64,000 nt of DNA. It comes from Bacteroidia bacterium (GTDB lineage Bacteria > Bacteroidota > Bacteroidia > Flavobacteriales_E > Vicingaceae). The stretch covers positions 113,040-177,039 of the forward strand of contig JAUHYR010000001.1 in the NCBI GenBank assembly GCA_030426475.1, in the 5' to 3' direction. The notes beneath the pieces were generated by a model that was given only the letters and a program-made list of their open reading frames with translations, was not told the origin of the DNA and made no database searches. A program made the position numbers and the translations under genes. Positions 1-8,708 of this stretch are shown here, one piece after another. Each line of letters begins with the position of its first letter. Positions within the stretch are counted from its first letter, which is position 1.

Positions 1-1727
1 AAATTTCCATTTAGCGCAGGCCTTGGAGAAAGAGTCCATACTTTACCTTGTGCCGGAGTTATGGTAGAAATTCCAATTGTTGATGAAGCCATTACATTTG
101 AGTTGTTTGGTTCTCCGCCTGTTGCTTGTCCCCAAACCTTTAATCTTATGTTTCCTGTTCCTTTAGCCGCACCGAAGAAATAAATAACTTCTTTTAACTC
201 TTTTCCGGATTGTGAAAAGGTTACTTTATCTGCCCAGCCGTTATCATCATAAGCGTTTCTTCCCATTACATAGCCATTTCCTGCTCCCCAAGTATAAACT
301 CCTGTTTGAGAGTTTCCACCGTCAGGATTTAAAAGCCAGTTTCCTACCGAATCACAAGTTACTGTTCCCACTGGATTTACTAGTATGTAAGAGGTTTTTG
401 TTTCAGTGTTAGTTGAAGTTCCGTCACCAACAGTTAATGAAACTGTATAAGTTCCGGGAGTATTATAAGTAACTACATGAGGCCCTTGAGTATTGGCAGT
501 TGAAGGAGTTCCTCCTGTAGAAAAATTCCAGCTCCAAGTTGTAATAGGGTTAGGTCCTGTAGATTGGTCAGTGAAAGTTACGCTTTGACCGGCATTGATG
601 GTAGTTACGTTAGCAGAAAACTCTGCGTCTAGGTTAGCCGGATTACAAACGGTAGAAGCATTTAGGGTACTTCTTCTAGGAGAATTTTGCATAACAGTAA
701 CCATTCTTGCTTTTTGGTTTAATGAAAACATGTTCATGCATGCATCATTAGTATAGTCCATATAATTCATAAACTGGTCTGCGGAGCTACAAGTTGTTCT
801 TGGGTGTGTAGGACAACCACTTGATAAATATTGTTGAGTAGGTGTGTCGTTACAATAATCAGTTCCACAGTTTGAATCGCCATTGATGTGACGTAAGCCT
901 AGCCAATGTCCGATTTCGTGTGTAGCTGTTCTTCCTTTATTAAATGGTGCTGAAAGAGTTCCTACTCTTCCAAAATAATTGTAGCCAATTACTACTCCGT
1001 CAGTATTTGCAGCTCCATTATTATTGTTTATACCACTTAACCCGGAACTATTTGGGAATTGTGCATAACCCAACAGTCCTCCTGAAAGCTGACAAACCCA
1101 AATATTCATGTATTTGGTTGGGTCCCATGAGGTAGCAGGTTTTATAGTATTGTCACATGTGTTCATTGAATAACCACTGGTAGTATTGCTTAATCCAGAG
1201 ATAGATGTTGCAGAAACCCTGTGAATACCCGGTTCGACAAGAGGAGTGCCATTAGGGTCTCTTAGTGCTTTACAAAAGTTTATTTCACAATCTGCGGCAA
1301 CACTTACAAAGGTTGAAGGTGTTTGTGAGGCATCTGTATTTGTTCTTCTAAAATCTTCATTTAAAACATCAAACTGAGAGTAAACTTGGGCTTGAGAAAT
1401 ATTACGACCACTTCCCACATTTTCATTTGAATTATGAATAACATGAACAATAACCGGAATGGTATATACTACCTTTTTGGCATTGCTGCCAGCTATCATC
1501 TGCTCGTATTCTTTTACTTTAGGAGCTAACCATTTTTCGAAATCTTCTACGGTTTCCATTTGCGGAAACTTTTCTTTCATCATTTTTTCATATTCAACAG
1601 CACCACAATTTCTTACTGCAGGTGCTTCAGGAATATTACTAGAAGATGAATTTTGGATGGTTGGTCTTTGTGCATTTGCAGAAAGAATTAAGGCAAATGC
1701 AAATAAAGAAAGTAAAGTTTTTTTCAT
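1..1727 (-). CDS. Secreted M43 (pappalysin-like) zinc metalloprotease with PKD domain, C-terminus beyond window
   Basis: The frame reads from an ATG at 1727 down to the window edge without a stop, giving about 575 residues of a longer protein. It begins with a signal peptide (MKKTLLSLFAFALILSANA). At about residues 270-280 it has the metzincin zinc motif HEIGHWLGLRH, followed by a Met-turn-like MNYMDY near residue 320, as in the M43 cytophagalysin/pappalysin family. A PKD-type beta-sandwich follows at about residues 365-445 (SVTFTDQSTG, then W-NF and GTYTVSLTV). The C-terminus is missing, so a T9SS sorting tail, which is usual for such proteins, cannot be confirmed. It is probably an exported extracellular protease. 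Family assignment is confident; substrate is unknown. No exact -7 box was found upstream. Confidence 0.9.
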   Translation of the reverse strand, partial: MKKTLLSLFAFALILSANAQRPTIQNSSSSNIPEAPAVRNCGAVEYEKMMKEKFPQMETVEDFEKWLAPKVKEYEQMIAGSNAKKVVYTIPVIVHVIHNSNENVGSGRNISQAQVYSQFDVLNEDFRRTNTDASQTPSTFVSVAADCEINFCKALRDPNGTPLVEPGIHRVSATSISGLSNTTSGYSMNTCDNTIKPATSWDPTKYMNIWVCQLSGGLLGYAQFPNSSGLSGINNNNGAANTDGVVIGYNYFGRVGTLSAPFNKGRTATHEIGHWLGLRHINGDSNCGTDYCNDTPTQQYLSSGCPTHPRTTCSSADQFMNYMDYTNDACMNMFSLNQKARMVTVMQNSPRRSTLNASTVCNPANLDAEFSANVTTINAGQSVTFTDQSTGPNPITTWSWNFSTGGTPSTANTQGPHVVTYNTPGTYTVSLTVGDGTSTNTETKTSYILVNPVGTVTCDSVGNWLLNPDGGNSQTGVYTWGAGNGYVMGRNAYDDNGWADKVTFSQSGKELKEVIYFFGAAKGTGNIRLKVWGQATGGEPNNSNVMASSTIGISTITPAQGKVWTLSPRPALNGN

Positions 1728-1929
1728 TTTTTTAGTTTAATCAGTTGAAAATCAATCTATATAAGCAATTAAGACGAGCACTAAAGTAACTATTAAATGG
1801 TGCGAAGGAGAAGATGATTTGTTTTATTATTGATTTTCTAAATCAAAATTTAATTTATAAATTATTGAAAACAAATGGCTTAAGTGATGTAAAAATTTGA
1901 AATCTAAATGAATTTTTTGAAACGATAGA

Positions 1930-4362
1930 TTAGTCAAATTTTATTCTAAAAGAAAACTTATATGTGAAATTATCTTTTGCATTTTGTAATTGATACGGTC
2001 CGAAACGGTAGTATGAAGCTATTCCAAAGGAGCTAAAACCAAGCGTAAATAGATGATGCAATTCAACGCCTGTTTCATGAAAACCTTTTTCTAATGTATT
2101 AAAAGAATAATTACGGTGATTTTGTATGTTTATCATCTTACCCCATGCTGTAGAATATACCACCACCACCTCCGGCTCAAAATCTTTTGTTTTTAATAAT
2201 AAGGAACCAAAGCTATGTCTGAAAAAGCCATGGAAATATTCATCAGAATAAAACTCCTGTAAGCGCATGGTTTCGAATGAATACTCTGAAGTGATGAAAC
2301 CATTTTGAAAAGCCGCAGGATGGGCCACAAGTTTTTGTAAAGGAACGTCTCCTATGACTTTTCCGGCTGCCAGTCTAAAGCTGCTTTTTCCAAGATTTTT
2401 GATGTAGAAAGTTTTATCAAGCTTTAAGTCTATTTTTTGAAACTCAAAGTCATTACCTATTTCATAAGGAATGTTTTGTGAATATTTGAAATAAATAATA
2501 GGATATTTAGTGCCTAGCGAAACAGAGCCATCTTGGGTTAATAAATACTTTTCTTTGTAGGCAAACCTTACTTGTATACCACCTTCTAAAAATGTAAAGT
2601 TATTTCTTAATGAAGTTATTTCTGGAGATAATTTTTTTGCAAACTGATAATCGTTAGTGGCATTATACTCACTTTGTAATCCAAAAAGATGAAATGTAAA
2701 ATGGCTTAATGCTCTAAAGTAAAAGAAGCCGCCAATTTCCTGAACACTATCCATTCGGTTAATCAAGAAGTTTCTAGTAGTTTCTGTTGAAAGCCATCTT
2801 TTCTTTTCGAAAAAAGTAATGCTTCCGGTTTCTTTTACATCAACTTGGTACCATGTTTTAAAACCAATTCCTTTTCTTCTATTTATTTTCCATTCAAAAT
2901 CACCACCGTATTTAAAAGCTTTATCTTTAAACCCGTAGGCACCATAACCGGAAAGACGCCATTTTTCAGATATTTTAAAATTAGTAGTAACACCCATACC
3001 AAGCCGGAAACCTTCATAAGCATTTGCATCTAACAACCTATTTAAATCTAAATTAACCGGACCAATAGGTAAATAACCGTTTGTAGCCGCTTCAAAAAAC
3101 TTTAATTTTAACTCTAAATTTTCCGCTTCGCTTATACTATCAATTACCTGGTAAGTGGTTTTTTCTTTTTCGGAAAGAGTGTCTATTCTATGTTCGTTCC
3201 AAAACCCTTCTTCTTGTTTGTAAGCTTCTTTATTTAAGTCAACGGCAACGCTTCCAAATTCCCGCTTTTTGAGTTCAGGATTTATTTCTATGTTTTTAAT
3301 ATATGATCGACCAATACCAACTAAGCTGTGGTTGTTGACCATAGTATTAGGAAAAGAGAGTAATGTATTCAACTGAGTAGGAAACCACTGATTATTTATT
3401 TGCTCGTATTTTTGAGTGATTTTTATATTGGAAAGTTCAGATTTTTCACAAGCTTCAGCTATTACATTTTGAATGGCATATCCGTTTGTGTTAATAAACA
3501 AAACTCCCTGAAGGCCTTTAAAGTTTTTGTCTTTTAGCGGGCGAAAGGAAATGACAAAAATGCTATCGGTTTCGTTTTGATAAAGCGTATCTTGAATTAA
3601 AAACAAGTATTTTTCAGTACTTCTATTTCCGATGGGATTAAGATAAGTAGTATAATTAATAATCATCGGGTCATTATAAAATGAAAATGACTGGAACTGT
3701 GTGGCTAAGGCTGTAAATGATGGGTTTTTAAAACCAGAAACTCTTGACGCCAACACTTTTTCATAGCTATTATCCGGAGGAATAAACTTACGCTCGGTGA
3801 CCGATTCCATCATAAAAAGATGTTGCTTATTAAAAAACTCAATGGTTTTTTGGTCGGTTGTATCTAAAGAGTTAATTGTGTCGGGATTGTTTAGTATAAA
3901 ACTGTCAATAGCTGCTGTGAAAATAAACTTGTTGTAGGTTTCATACTTAAAAGAAATGGATTCGGGATTATTTGTCTTTCTGTTTTCAGAAGCTTTTTTA
4001 ATTATTCGATGTGCCGGATTTTCTCCCGGTTTTACCACAAACTCACCTAAAGAATATGAAACAGGAGTTAGTTTAACGGTAATTGGTTTTGAAAAGTCTA
4101 TTTCATCGGAACTAATTTCTTTTGGTTTATAGCCAATAAAAGAAAGAGAAATTTTAGTAATCGGGATGCTTGAGTTAATGGTAAACTTTCCGTCAATATC
4201 AGTATTGGTTCCTTGTTGAAGTCCGTTATAAGTAATGGTTACAAATGGCATAAACTCTCCATTTTTTTCATCAGCAACTGTTCCTGATACAGAGTATTGA
4301 GCACTTGAGGTTAAGGCGCAAAAAGAGAGAAGAAAAAACCAGCTAACTTTTTTAAATTCCAT
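1930..4362 (-). CDS. DUF5686 protein with N-terminal carboxypeptidase-regulatory-like domain
   Basis: An 810-residue exported protein with a signal peptide (cleaved near ALTSSAQ). Residues about 25-110 form a CarboxypepD_reg-like beta-sandwich (GTVADEKNGEFMPFVTITY, then GTNTDIDGKF), of the kind found on TonB-dependent receptors and other Bacteroidota envelope proteins. The long remainder matches the DUF5686 family pattern: the NPAHRIIKKASENR segment followed by many alternating aromatic/polar strands up to a terminal aromatic strand ending FSFRIKFD. This suggests an outer-membrane beta-barrel. Function is unknown. It is divergently transcribed from the radical SAM gene, with only 53 bp between them. 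Confidence 0.85.
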   Translation of the reverse strand: MEFKKVSWFFLLSFCALTSSAQYSVSGTVADEKNGEFMPFVTITYNGLQQGTNTDIDGKFTINSSIPITKISLSFIGYKPKEISSDEIDFSKPITVKLTPVSYSLGEFVVKPGENPAHRIIKKASENRKTNNPESISFKYETYNKFIFTAAIDSFILNNPDTINSLDTTDQKTIEFFNKQHLFMMESVTERKFIPPDNSYEKVLASRVSGFKNPSFTALATQFQSFSFYNDPMIINYTTYLNPIGNRSTEKYLFLIQDTLYQNETDSIFVISFRPLKDKNFKGLQGVLFINTNGYAIQNVIAEACEKSELSNIKITQKYEQINNQWFPTQLNTLLSFPNTMVNNHSLVGIGRSYIKNIEINPELKKREFGSVAVDLNKEAYKQEEGFWNEHRIDTLSEKEKTTYQVIDSISEAENLELKLKFFEAATNGYLPIGPVNLDLNRLLDANAYEGFRLGMGVTTNFKISEKWRLSGYGAYGFKDKAFKYGGDFEWKINRRKGIGFKTWYQVDVKETGSITFFEKKRWLSTETTRNFLINRMDSVQEIGGFFYFRALSHFTFHLFGLQSEYNATNDYQFAKKLSPEITSLRNNFTFLEGGIQVRFAYKEKYLLTQDGSVSLGTKYPIIYFKYSQNIPYEIGNDFEFQKIDLKLDKTFYIKNLGKSSFRLAAGKVIGDVPLQKLVAHPAAFQNGFITSEYSFETMRLQEFYSDEYFHGFFRHSFGSLLLKTKDFEPEVVVVYSTAWGKMINIQNHRNYSFNTLEKGFHETGVELHHLFTLGFSSFGIASYYRFGPYQLQNAKDNFTYKFSFRIKFD

Positions 4363-4388
4363 TATCCTCCAAAGCTAAAACAAAAACC

Positions 4389-4396
4389 CAAATCTA
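4389..4396 (-). promoter_or_regulatory. Candidate -7 element (TAGATTTG) for the DUF5686 gene
   Basis: On the minus strand TAGATTTG matches the Bacteroidota -7 consensus TAnnTTTG and ends 26 nt before the ATG at 4362. No clear -33 TTTG was seen. It lies back to back with a plus-strand box 6 bp away. Confidence 0.5.
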
Positions 4397-4402
4397 AATA
4401 GC

Positions 4403-4410
4403 TAACTTTG
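4403..4410 (+). promoter_or_regulatory. Candidate -7 element (TAACTTTG) for the radical SAM gene
   Basis: TAACTTTG matches TAnnTTTG. It ends 5 nt before the GTG at 4416, so if it is used the mRNA would start at or very near that GTG. Confidence 0.45.
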
Positions 4411-4415
4411 TATCG

Positions 4416-5438
4416 GTGGTAATATATATTTACGATAGGCTTAAATTGTTAAAATCACTTAGTTTTTCTAGGGTTTTAAATAGCACAATTGTGGTATGGA
4501 GTTATTTTATTTCTAAAATGACTAAAAAAAACTTTCATGCAGGGATGCCTTTAAGCATTGCTATTGAGCCAACTACTGCTTGTAATTTAGGTTGCCCTGA
4601 ATGTCCTAGCGGATTAAAGCAATTTACAAGAAAAACCGGCAATGCCAATTTAGAATTTTATAAAACCATTATTAACCAAGTTAAAAATAAAGCGGGTTAT
4701 CTCACACTTTATTTTCAGGGAGAGCCATATATCAATCCTCAGTTTTTGGAAATGGTAAAATATGCGGAAGAACAAAAAATATATACGGCAACTTCTACTA
4801 ATGCTCATTTTTTAGATGATGAAAACGCCAAAAAAACAGTAGAAAGTGGCTTAAGCAGACTGATTGTTTCTATTGACGGAACCACACAAGAAGTGTATGA
4901 GCAATATCGAATAAACGGCAAGTTGGATAAAGTATTAGCGGGAACAAAAAATGTAGTTAGGTGGAAAAAGCAATTAAAAAGTAAGACTCCACACATAATT
5001 TTTCAGTATTTAGTGGTAAAGCCAAACGAGCATCAAATAGAGGAGGTTAAAAGTTTAGCAAAAGAGTTGGGTGTGGATGAGGTAAGGTTTAAAACAGCTC
5101 AGGTGTATGATTATGAAAACGGAAATGAGCTAATTCCTGAAAATGAAAAATATGCTCGCTACAAAAAACAAACGAATGGAAAATATACGATAAAAAACCC
5201 ACTGGAAAATCATTGTTGGAAAATGTGGAGTTCTTGTGTTATTACCTGGGACGGAAATATAGTTCCTTGCTGTTTTGATAAAGATGCTACTCACACTTTA
5301 GGGAGTTTACAAAACCAAAGCTTTAAAGAAATCTGGCAAAGTGAAGCCTATAACAACTTTAGGAAAGCAGTGGTTACCTCAAGAAAGCAAATAGATATTT
5401 GTGCCAATTGCAGTGAAGGAAGTATGGTGTGGGCTTAA
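4416..5438 (+). CDS. Radical SAM/SPASM domain protein
   Basis: The radical SAM cluster motif CNLGCPEC (C-x3-C-x2-C) is at about residue 57. The C-terminal SPASM region has several cysteines (CWKMWSSC, VPCC, then CANC near the end) that would hold auxiliary Fe-S clusters. Such enzymes make a 5'-deoxyadenosyl radical and often modify peptides or proteins; the substrate here is unknown. The start is uncertain: the GTG at 4416 preserves an N-terminal segment that I recall in homologues, while the first in-frame ATG (4518) removes 34 residues. No precursor peptide gene is visible nearby. Its stop codon interlocks with that of dusB on the other strand (TTAA at 5435-5438). Confidence 0.88.
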   Translation: MVIYIYDRLKLLKSLSFSRVLNSTIVVWSYFISKMTKKNFHAGMPLSIAIEPTTACNLGCPECPSGLKQFTRKTGNANLEFYKTIINQVKNKAGYLTLYFQGEPYINPQFLEMVKYAEEQKIYTATSTNAHFLDDENAKKTVESGLSRLIVSIDGTTQEVYEQYRINGKLDKVLAGTKNVVRWKKQLKSKTPHIIFQYLVVKPNEHQIEEVKSLAKELGVDEVRFKTAQVYDYENGNELIPENEKYARYKKQTNGKYTIKNPLENHCWKMWSSCVITWDGNIVPCCFDKDATHTLGSLQNQSFKEIWQSEAYNNFRKAVVTSRKQIDICANCSEGSMVWA

Positions 5439-6424
5439 AAAACAACTTCTTCAAAAACATTTTCAATTTTATCTAAGCATTGAAAAAGTTCTTCTAAATT
5501 TTCTGAAGTAACCAAGATAATTCTGTAGTCTTTAAAGTTTGGGATGCCTCTAAAATATTGCCCGTAATGTCTTCTCATTTCCACTATTCCTGTATGCTCT
5601 CCTTTCCACTCCACACTCATTTGTAAATGTCGCTTTGCTGCTTTAACTCTATCTGCTAATGTGGGCTTTGGCAAATGCAAACCGGTATTTAAAAAATGTT
5701 TTATTTCATTAAATATCCATGGATAGCCAATGCTTGCTCTTCCAATCATAACACCATCAACTCCAAATTTGTTTTTCATCTCTAACGCTTTTTCGGGCGT
5801 ATCCACATCGCCATTTCCAAAAACGGGAATGTGCATTCTTGGGTTATTTTTTACTTCACCTATCAGTGTCCAATCTGCTTCGCCTTTATACATTTGTTTT
5901 CTGGTTCTTCCATGAATAGAAATCGCTTTTATTCCAACATCTTGGAGCCTTTCAGCAACTTCTACAATATATTTTGTGTTTTCATCCCAGCCCAATCTTG
6001 TTTTAACAGTAACCGGAAGATGTGTTGATTTAACAATTTCGGCAGTTAGCGAAACCATTTTTGGAATGTCTTGTAAAATTCCAGCACCGGCACCTTTACA
6101 AGCAACTTTTTTTACCGGACAGCCATAGTTTATATCAACAATATCAGGATTTGCCTCAGTGGTAATTTCAGTAGCTTGCTTCATAGAATCAATGTCACTT
6201 CCAAAAATTTGAATACCAATAGGTCTTTCGTATTCAAAAATATCAAGCTTCATTCTGCTTTTTGCAGCATCTCTAATTAAACCTTCAGAGGAGATAAACT
6301 CGGTGTACATCAAGTCTGCTCCGTTTTCCTTACATAACTTACGGAAGGGGGGATCACTAACATCTTCCATTGGCGCAAGCAGCAAAGGGAATTCTCCCAA
6401 CTCTATATTGGCAATTTTTACCAT
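5435..6424 (-). CDS. dusB: tRNA-dihydrouridine synthase, DusB type
   Basis: This FMN-dependent enzyme reduces uridine to dihydrouridine in the tRNA D-loop. The 329-residue TIM-barrel protein has the N-terminal LLLAPMEDVSDPPFR flavin-binding segment, the family signature NYGCPVKK with the catalytic cysteine followed by GAGAGIL, and the phosphate-binding NGDVDTPEKA and DGVMIGRASIG segments. Length is normal. The start MVKIANIELG agrees with the family. It lies 29 nt downstream of the M23 peptidase gene on the same strand and may be co-transcribed with it, although a -7-like box lies between them. Confidence 0.95.
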   Translation of the reverse strand: MVKIANIELGEFPLLLAPMEDVSDPPFRKLCKENGADLMYTEFISSEGLIRDAAKSRMKLDIFEYERPIGIQIFGSDIDSMKQATEITTEANPDIVDINYGCPVKKVACKGAGAGILQDIPKMVSLTAEIVKSTHLPVTVKTRLGWDENTKYIVEVAERLQDVGIKAISIHGRTRKQMYKGEADWTLIGEVKNNPRMHIPVFGNGDVDTPEKALEMKNKFGVDGVMIGRASIGYPWIFNEIKHFLNTGLHLPKPTLADRVKAAKRHLQMSVEWKGEHTGIVEMRRHYGQYFRGIPNFKDYRIILVTSENLEELFQCLDKIENVFEEVVF

Positions 6425-6431
6425 TTGCCTA

Positions 6432-6439
6432 CAAAATTA
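6432..6439 (-). promoter_or_regulatory. Candidate -7 element (TAATTTTG) close to the dusB start
   Basis: On the minus strand TAATTTTG fits TAnnTTTG and ends 7 nt before the dusB ATG at 6424. It could give an almost leaderless mRNA. The region is AT-rich, so chance is possible. Confidence 0.35.
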
Positions 6440-6453
6440 AGGAAATAAGATTT

Positions 6454-7671
6454 CTAAAGAGGTAAAGTAGGCTTAAGTTTATTTTGGTAAGGAGTAATAG
6501 TTTTTTGGAAAGTGGTAATATCTTTTACCGGTTCAGCCGAAGGAACTTCTTCTTTTCTATGGTCAACCTGAGCATTATTTTTCCAAAATCGGTAGCATAC
6601 ATGAGGTCCAGTAGCAAGCCCGGTACTTCCCACATATCCAATTACTTCTCCTTGTTTAACAAAGTCACCTGTTTTAACGGCTCTTTTACTCATGTGTAAA
6701 TATTGAGTAGTATAAACACCATTATGCTTAATCTTTACATAATTTCCATTGTATTTTTTAAAAGCAGACTCTATTACTTTTCCATCACCTGTAGCTAAAA
6801 TTGGAGTTCCTGTTGGCGCAGCATAATCGGTTCCGTAATGTGGCTTATTGACTTTTTGTACAGGATGAAAACGTTTTAAGGTATAACCAGAAGTTAACAC
6901 ACCAAATTTGAGCGGAGATTGTAAAAAGGCCTTTCTTAAGTTTTTGCCTGTTTCATCAAAGTATTCTGTAACATTATTCTCAGTATATCTATACGCTTGA
7001 AACTCTCTTCCATTATGATGAAAAATAACGGCTTTTATTTTATCAATTTTAACAGGCTTATCCTCAACTAGAAGTTCATCGTAAATAACAGTAAAACTGT
7101 CATTTTTTTGAATGCGGTAAAAATCAATACTCCAGGCATAGATGTTTGCCATTTCAAGAGCCAACAATGGGTCTGAGCCCGACTTTTGAATAGACTCATA
7201 CAAAGAAGAATGAATAATTCCTGATGTTTGCTTTTCTTTTAGGGAAGTTTTTTTCTTGGCTTTATAAACTTTTAAGCTATCTATAAATTGAAATACAACA
7301 TACTCAATTTGATTGGCTTCATATACAAAGTGTGTTGCCAAGCTTTTACCGGAATCTTCTTTAAAAATGATAGAGTAGTTTTTTCCGGCAGCAATTTTTC
7401 TTAAATCAAATATGTCTTTTGACTTCTCCTTTAGCTGGTGTATTTGTTGGTAAGACACTCCATAAGGAAGAAGTAAATTAGACAAAAACTCATTGTTTTT
7501 GATTTTCCCCTTGAAAACGTTCAAGGAATCAATGTTTATTCCATAATGTAGTTTAGGAATATATTTTTCTTCTACTTTGTCAATTACTTCATCTACAACT
7601 TCATTGCTATCAATAAAACTACACGAGTTAACAATAAAACCAATTAATATTATTCCTAAAAACTTTTTCAT
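6454..7671 (-). CDS. M23-family peptidoglycan endopeptidase lipoprotein
   Basis: Start chosen at the ATG at 7671, not the longer frame from 7743, because it gives a lipoprotein signal peptide ending in a lipobox (VNSC) and its A overlaps the TAA of the preceding dioxygenase gene (TAATG), suggesting coupled translation. The C-terminal LytM/M23 domain (about residues 255-380) has the H-x3-D zinc motif (HYGTDYAAP) and the beta-strand GNYVKIKH. The usual second motif GPHLHY reads GPHVCYRF here, so the second His of H-x-H, normally a zinc ligand, is Cys. I recall the same Cys in Flavobacteria homologues. Likely role is cell-wall cross-link cleavage or morphogenesis from the periplasmic face of a membrane. 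Confidence 0.9.
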   Translation of the reverse strand: MKKFLGIILIGFIVNSCSFIDSNEVVDEVIDKVEEKYIPKLHYGINIDSLNVFKGKIKNNEFLSNLLLPYGVSYQQIHQLKEKSKDIFDLRKIAAGKNYSIIFKEDSGKSLATHFVYEANQIEYVVFQFIDSLKVYKAKKKTSLKEKQTSGIIHSSLYESIQKSGSDPLLALEMANIYAWSIDFYRIQKNDSFTVIYDELLVEDKPVKIDKIKAVIFHHNGREFQAYRYTENNVTEYFDETGKNLRKAFLQSPLKFGVLTSGYTLKRFHPVQKVNKPHYGTDYAAPTGTPILATGDGKVIESAFKKYNGNYVKIKHNGVYTTQYLHMSKRAVKTGDFVKQGEVIGYVGSTGLATGPHVCYRFWKNNAQVDHRKEEVPSAEPVKDITTFQKTITPYQNKLKPTLPL

Positions 7672-8636
7672 TATAGTTTTTTTGAAAAGATATTTTCGTA
7701 TACCCAACTTTTTCCCCATTCTTCTTTTTCTTGCTCTGTCCATAAATCAGGGAAGAAAATTCGCTTTTGAAATCTTGGCGGTAAATATTTTTGCCAGTTG
7801 GTTCCTCCAGTTGCTGCAATATCATCAGGATTTCTATGAAGATACCTTGCCGCTGTTTTATAGTGTGCCAAAGGCCAAAGAACATTTACTTGTAAATCAA
7901 GCTTTTTCAACATGTCTTTTATGTCATGTTTAGATTTTTCTTCCTCACTCAAATTCTTATACAGTTCTTTTAAATTTTTGTTTCTGTATTCACTAGCATG
8001 CTTAATAAACTGAGCTGCATATTTTTCTTCAAATTGTCTAAGAGTAAGTGTTTTTTTTCCGGTGGCCAATTCTGTTGCTCCATTTTTCCAATAAACATAT
8101 TCGTACATTTCTTCTATCGTAGAGGAGCCGTTAAATTTACTTCTATGCTCTTTATCTACCAAATTAATTAGGTCTGTACAAGAAAACTCAACTAGCCTAT
8201 ATTGTGCAGATTGAAATCCACTAGCAGGCAGTAGAGCCATTCTATATTTTAAAAATTGTTCTTGTTCCATTCCTTCCGACATAATATCAAAAGAAAGTGT
8301 CAGTGCTTCAAAATACCTTACAACTCTTCTAACTCTTTCATAAAAAAACTTTCCGGTTAAATTTTCTTGACTAGCAATTTGCTCCAATTCATGTAAACTA
8401 AGTTTGAAATATAGCTCAGTTATTTGATGGTACATGATGAAAATTTTTTCATCAGGAAAGCTTGTTTTAGGTTTTTGTAAACTAAGTAACGTATCGGTTT
8501 GAATGTAATCCCAATAGGTTAGATAATCAGCATATAGCAAACCGTCTAAATAGGAAGTCAAGTCTTGCCCCATGGCGGCATACTTTTCTTCTAACAGTTT
8601 TAGTCGTTCAAGTACTTCAGGTTTAAAATCTCCCAT
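7671..8636 (-). CDS. Tryptophan 2,3-dioxygenase family protein
   Basis: A 321-residue haem enzyme family that opens the indole ring of L-tryptophan to N-formylkynurenine, the first step of the kynurenine route. Recognisable segments are MGQDLTSYLDGLLY, FIMYHQITELYFKLSLHELE, the GFQSAQYRLVEF core and the C-terminal HYKTAARYL...GTNWQKYLPPRF region near the haem-binding end. No other kynurenine gene is in the window. Its stop overlaps the ATG of the M23 lipoprotein gene by one base. A stem-loop with a U-tract lies only 4 nt upstream of its ATG. Confidence 0.9.
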   Translation of the reverse strand: MGDFKPEVLERLKLLEEKYAAMGQDLTSYLDGLLYADYLTYWDYIQTDTLLSLQKPKTSFPDEKIFIMYHQITELYFKLSLHELEQIASQENLTGKFFYERVRRVVRYFEALTLSFDIMSEGMEQEQFLKYRMALLPASGFQSAQYRLVEFSCTDLINLVDKEHRSKFNGSSTIEEMYEYVYWKNGATELATGKKTLTLRQFEEKYAAQFIKHASEYRNKNLKELYKNLSEEEKSKHDIKDMLKKLDLQVNVLWPLAHYKTAARYLHRNPDDIAATGGTNWQKYLPPRFQKRIFFPDLWTEQEKEEWGKSWVYENIFSKKL

Positions 8637-8640
8637 TAAA

Positions 8641-8665
8641 AAAGCCCTATTTAGTTAAGGGCTTT
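8641..8665 (-). terminator. Rho-independent terminator between the DUF3108 and dioxygenase genes
   Basis: Stem AAAGCCCT/AGGGCTTT (8 bp) with a 9-nt loop, followed on the minus strand by a T-run. It terminates the DUF3108 gene. The T-run ends immediately before the dioxygenase ATG. Confidence 0.75.
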
Positions 8666-8708
8666 AAAATTAATTAAAAAAGAGGTACATAGAATCTGAT
8701 AAAAATCA

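Noticed and set aside
7577..7933. 118-residue plus-strand reading frame over the lipoprotein/dioxygenase junction
   Set aside because: Overlaps two well-supported minus-strand genes and has no recognisable domain.
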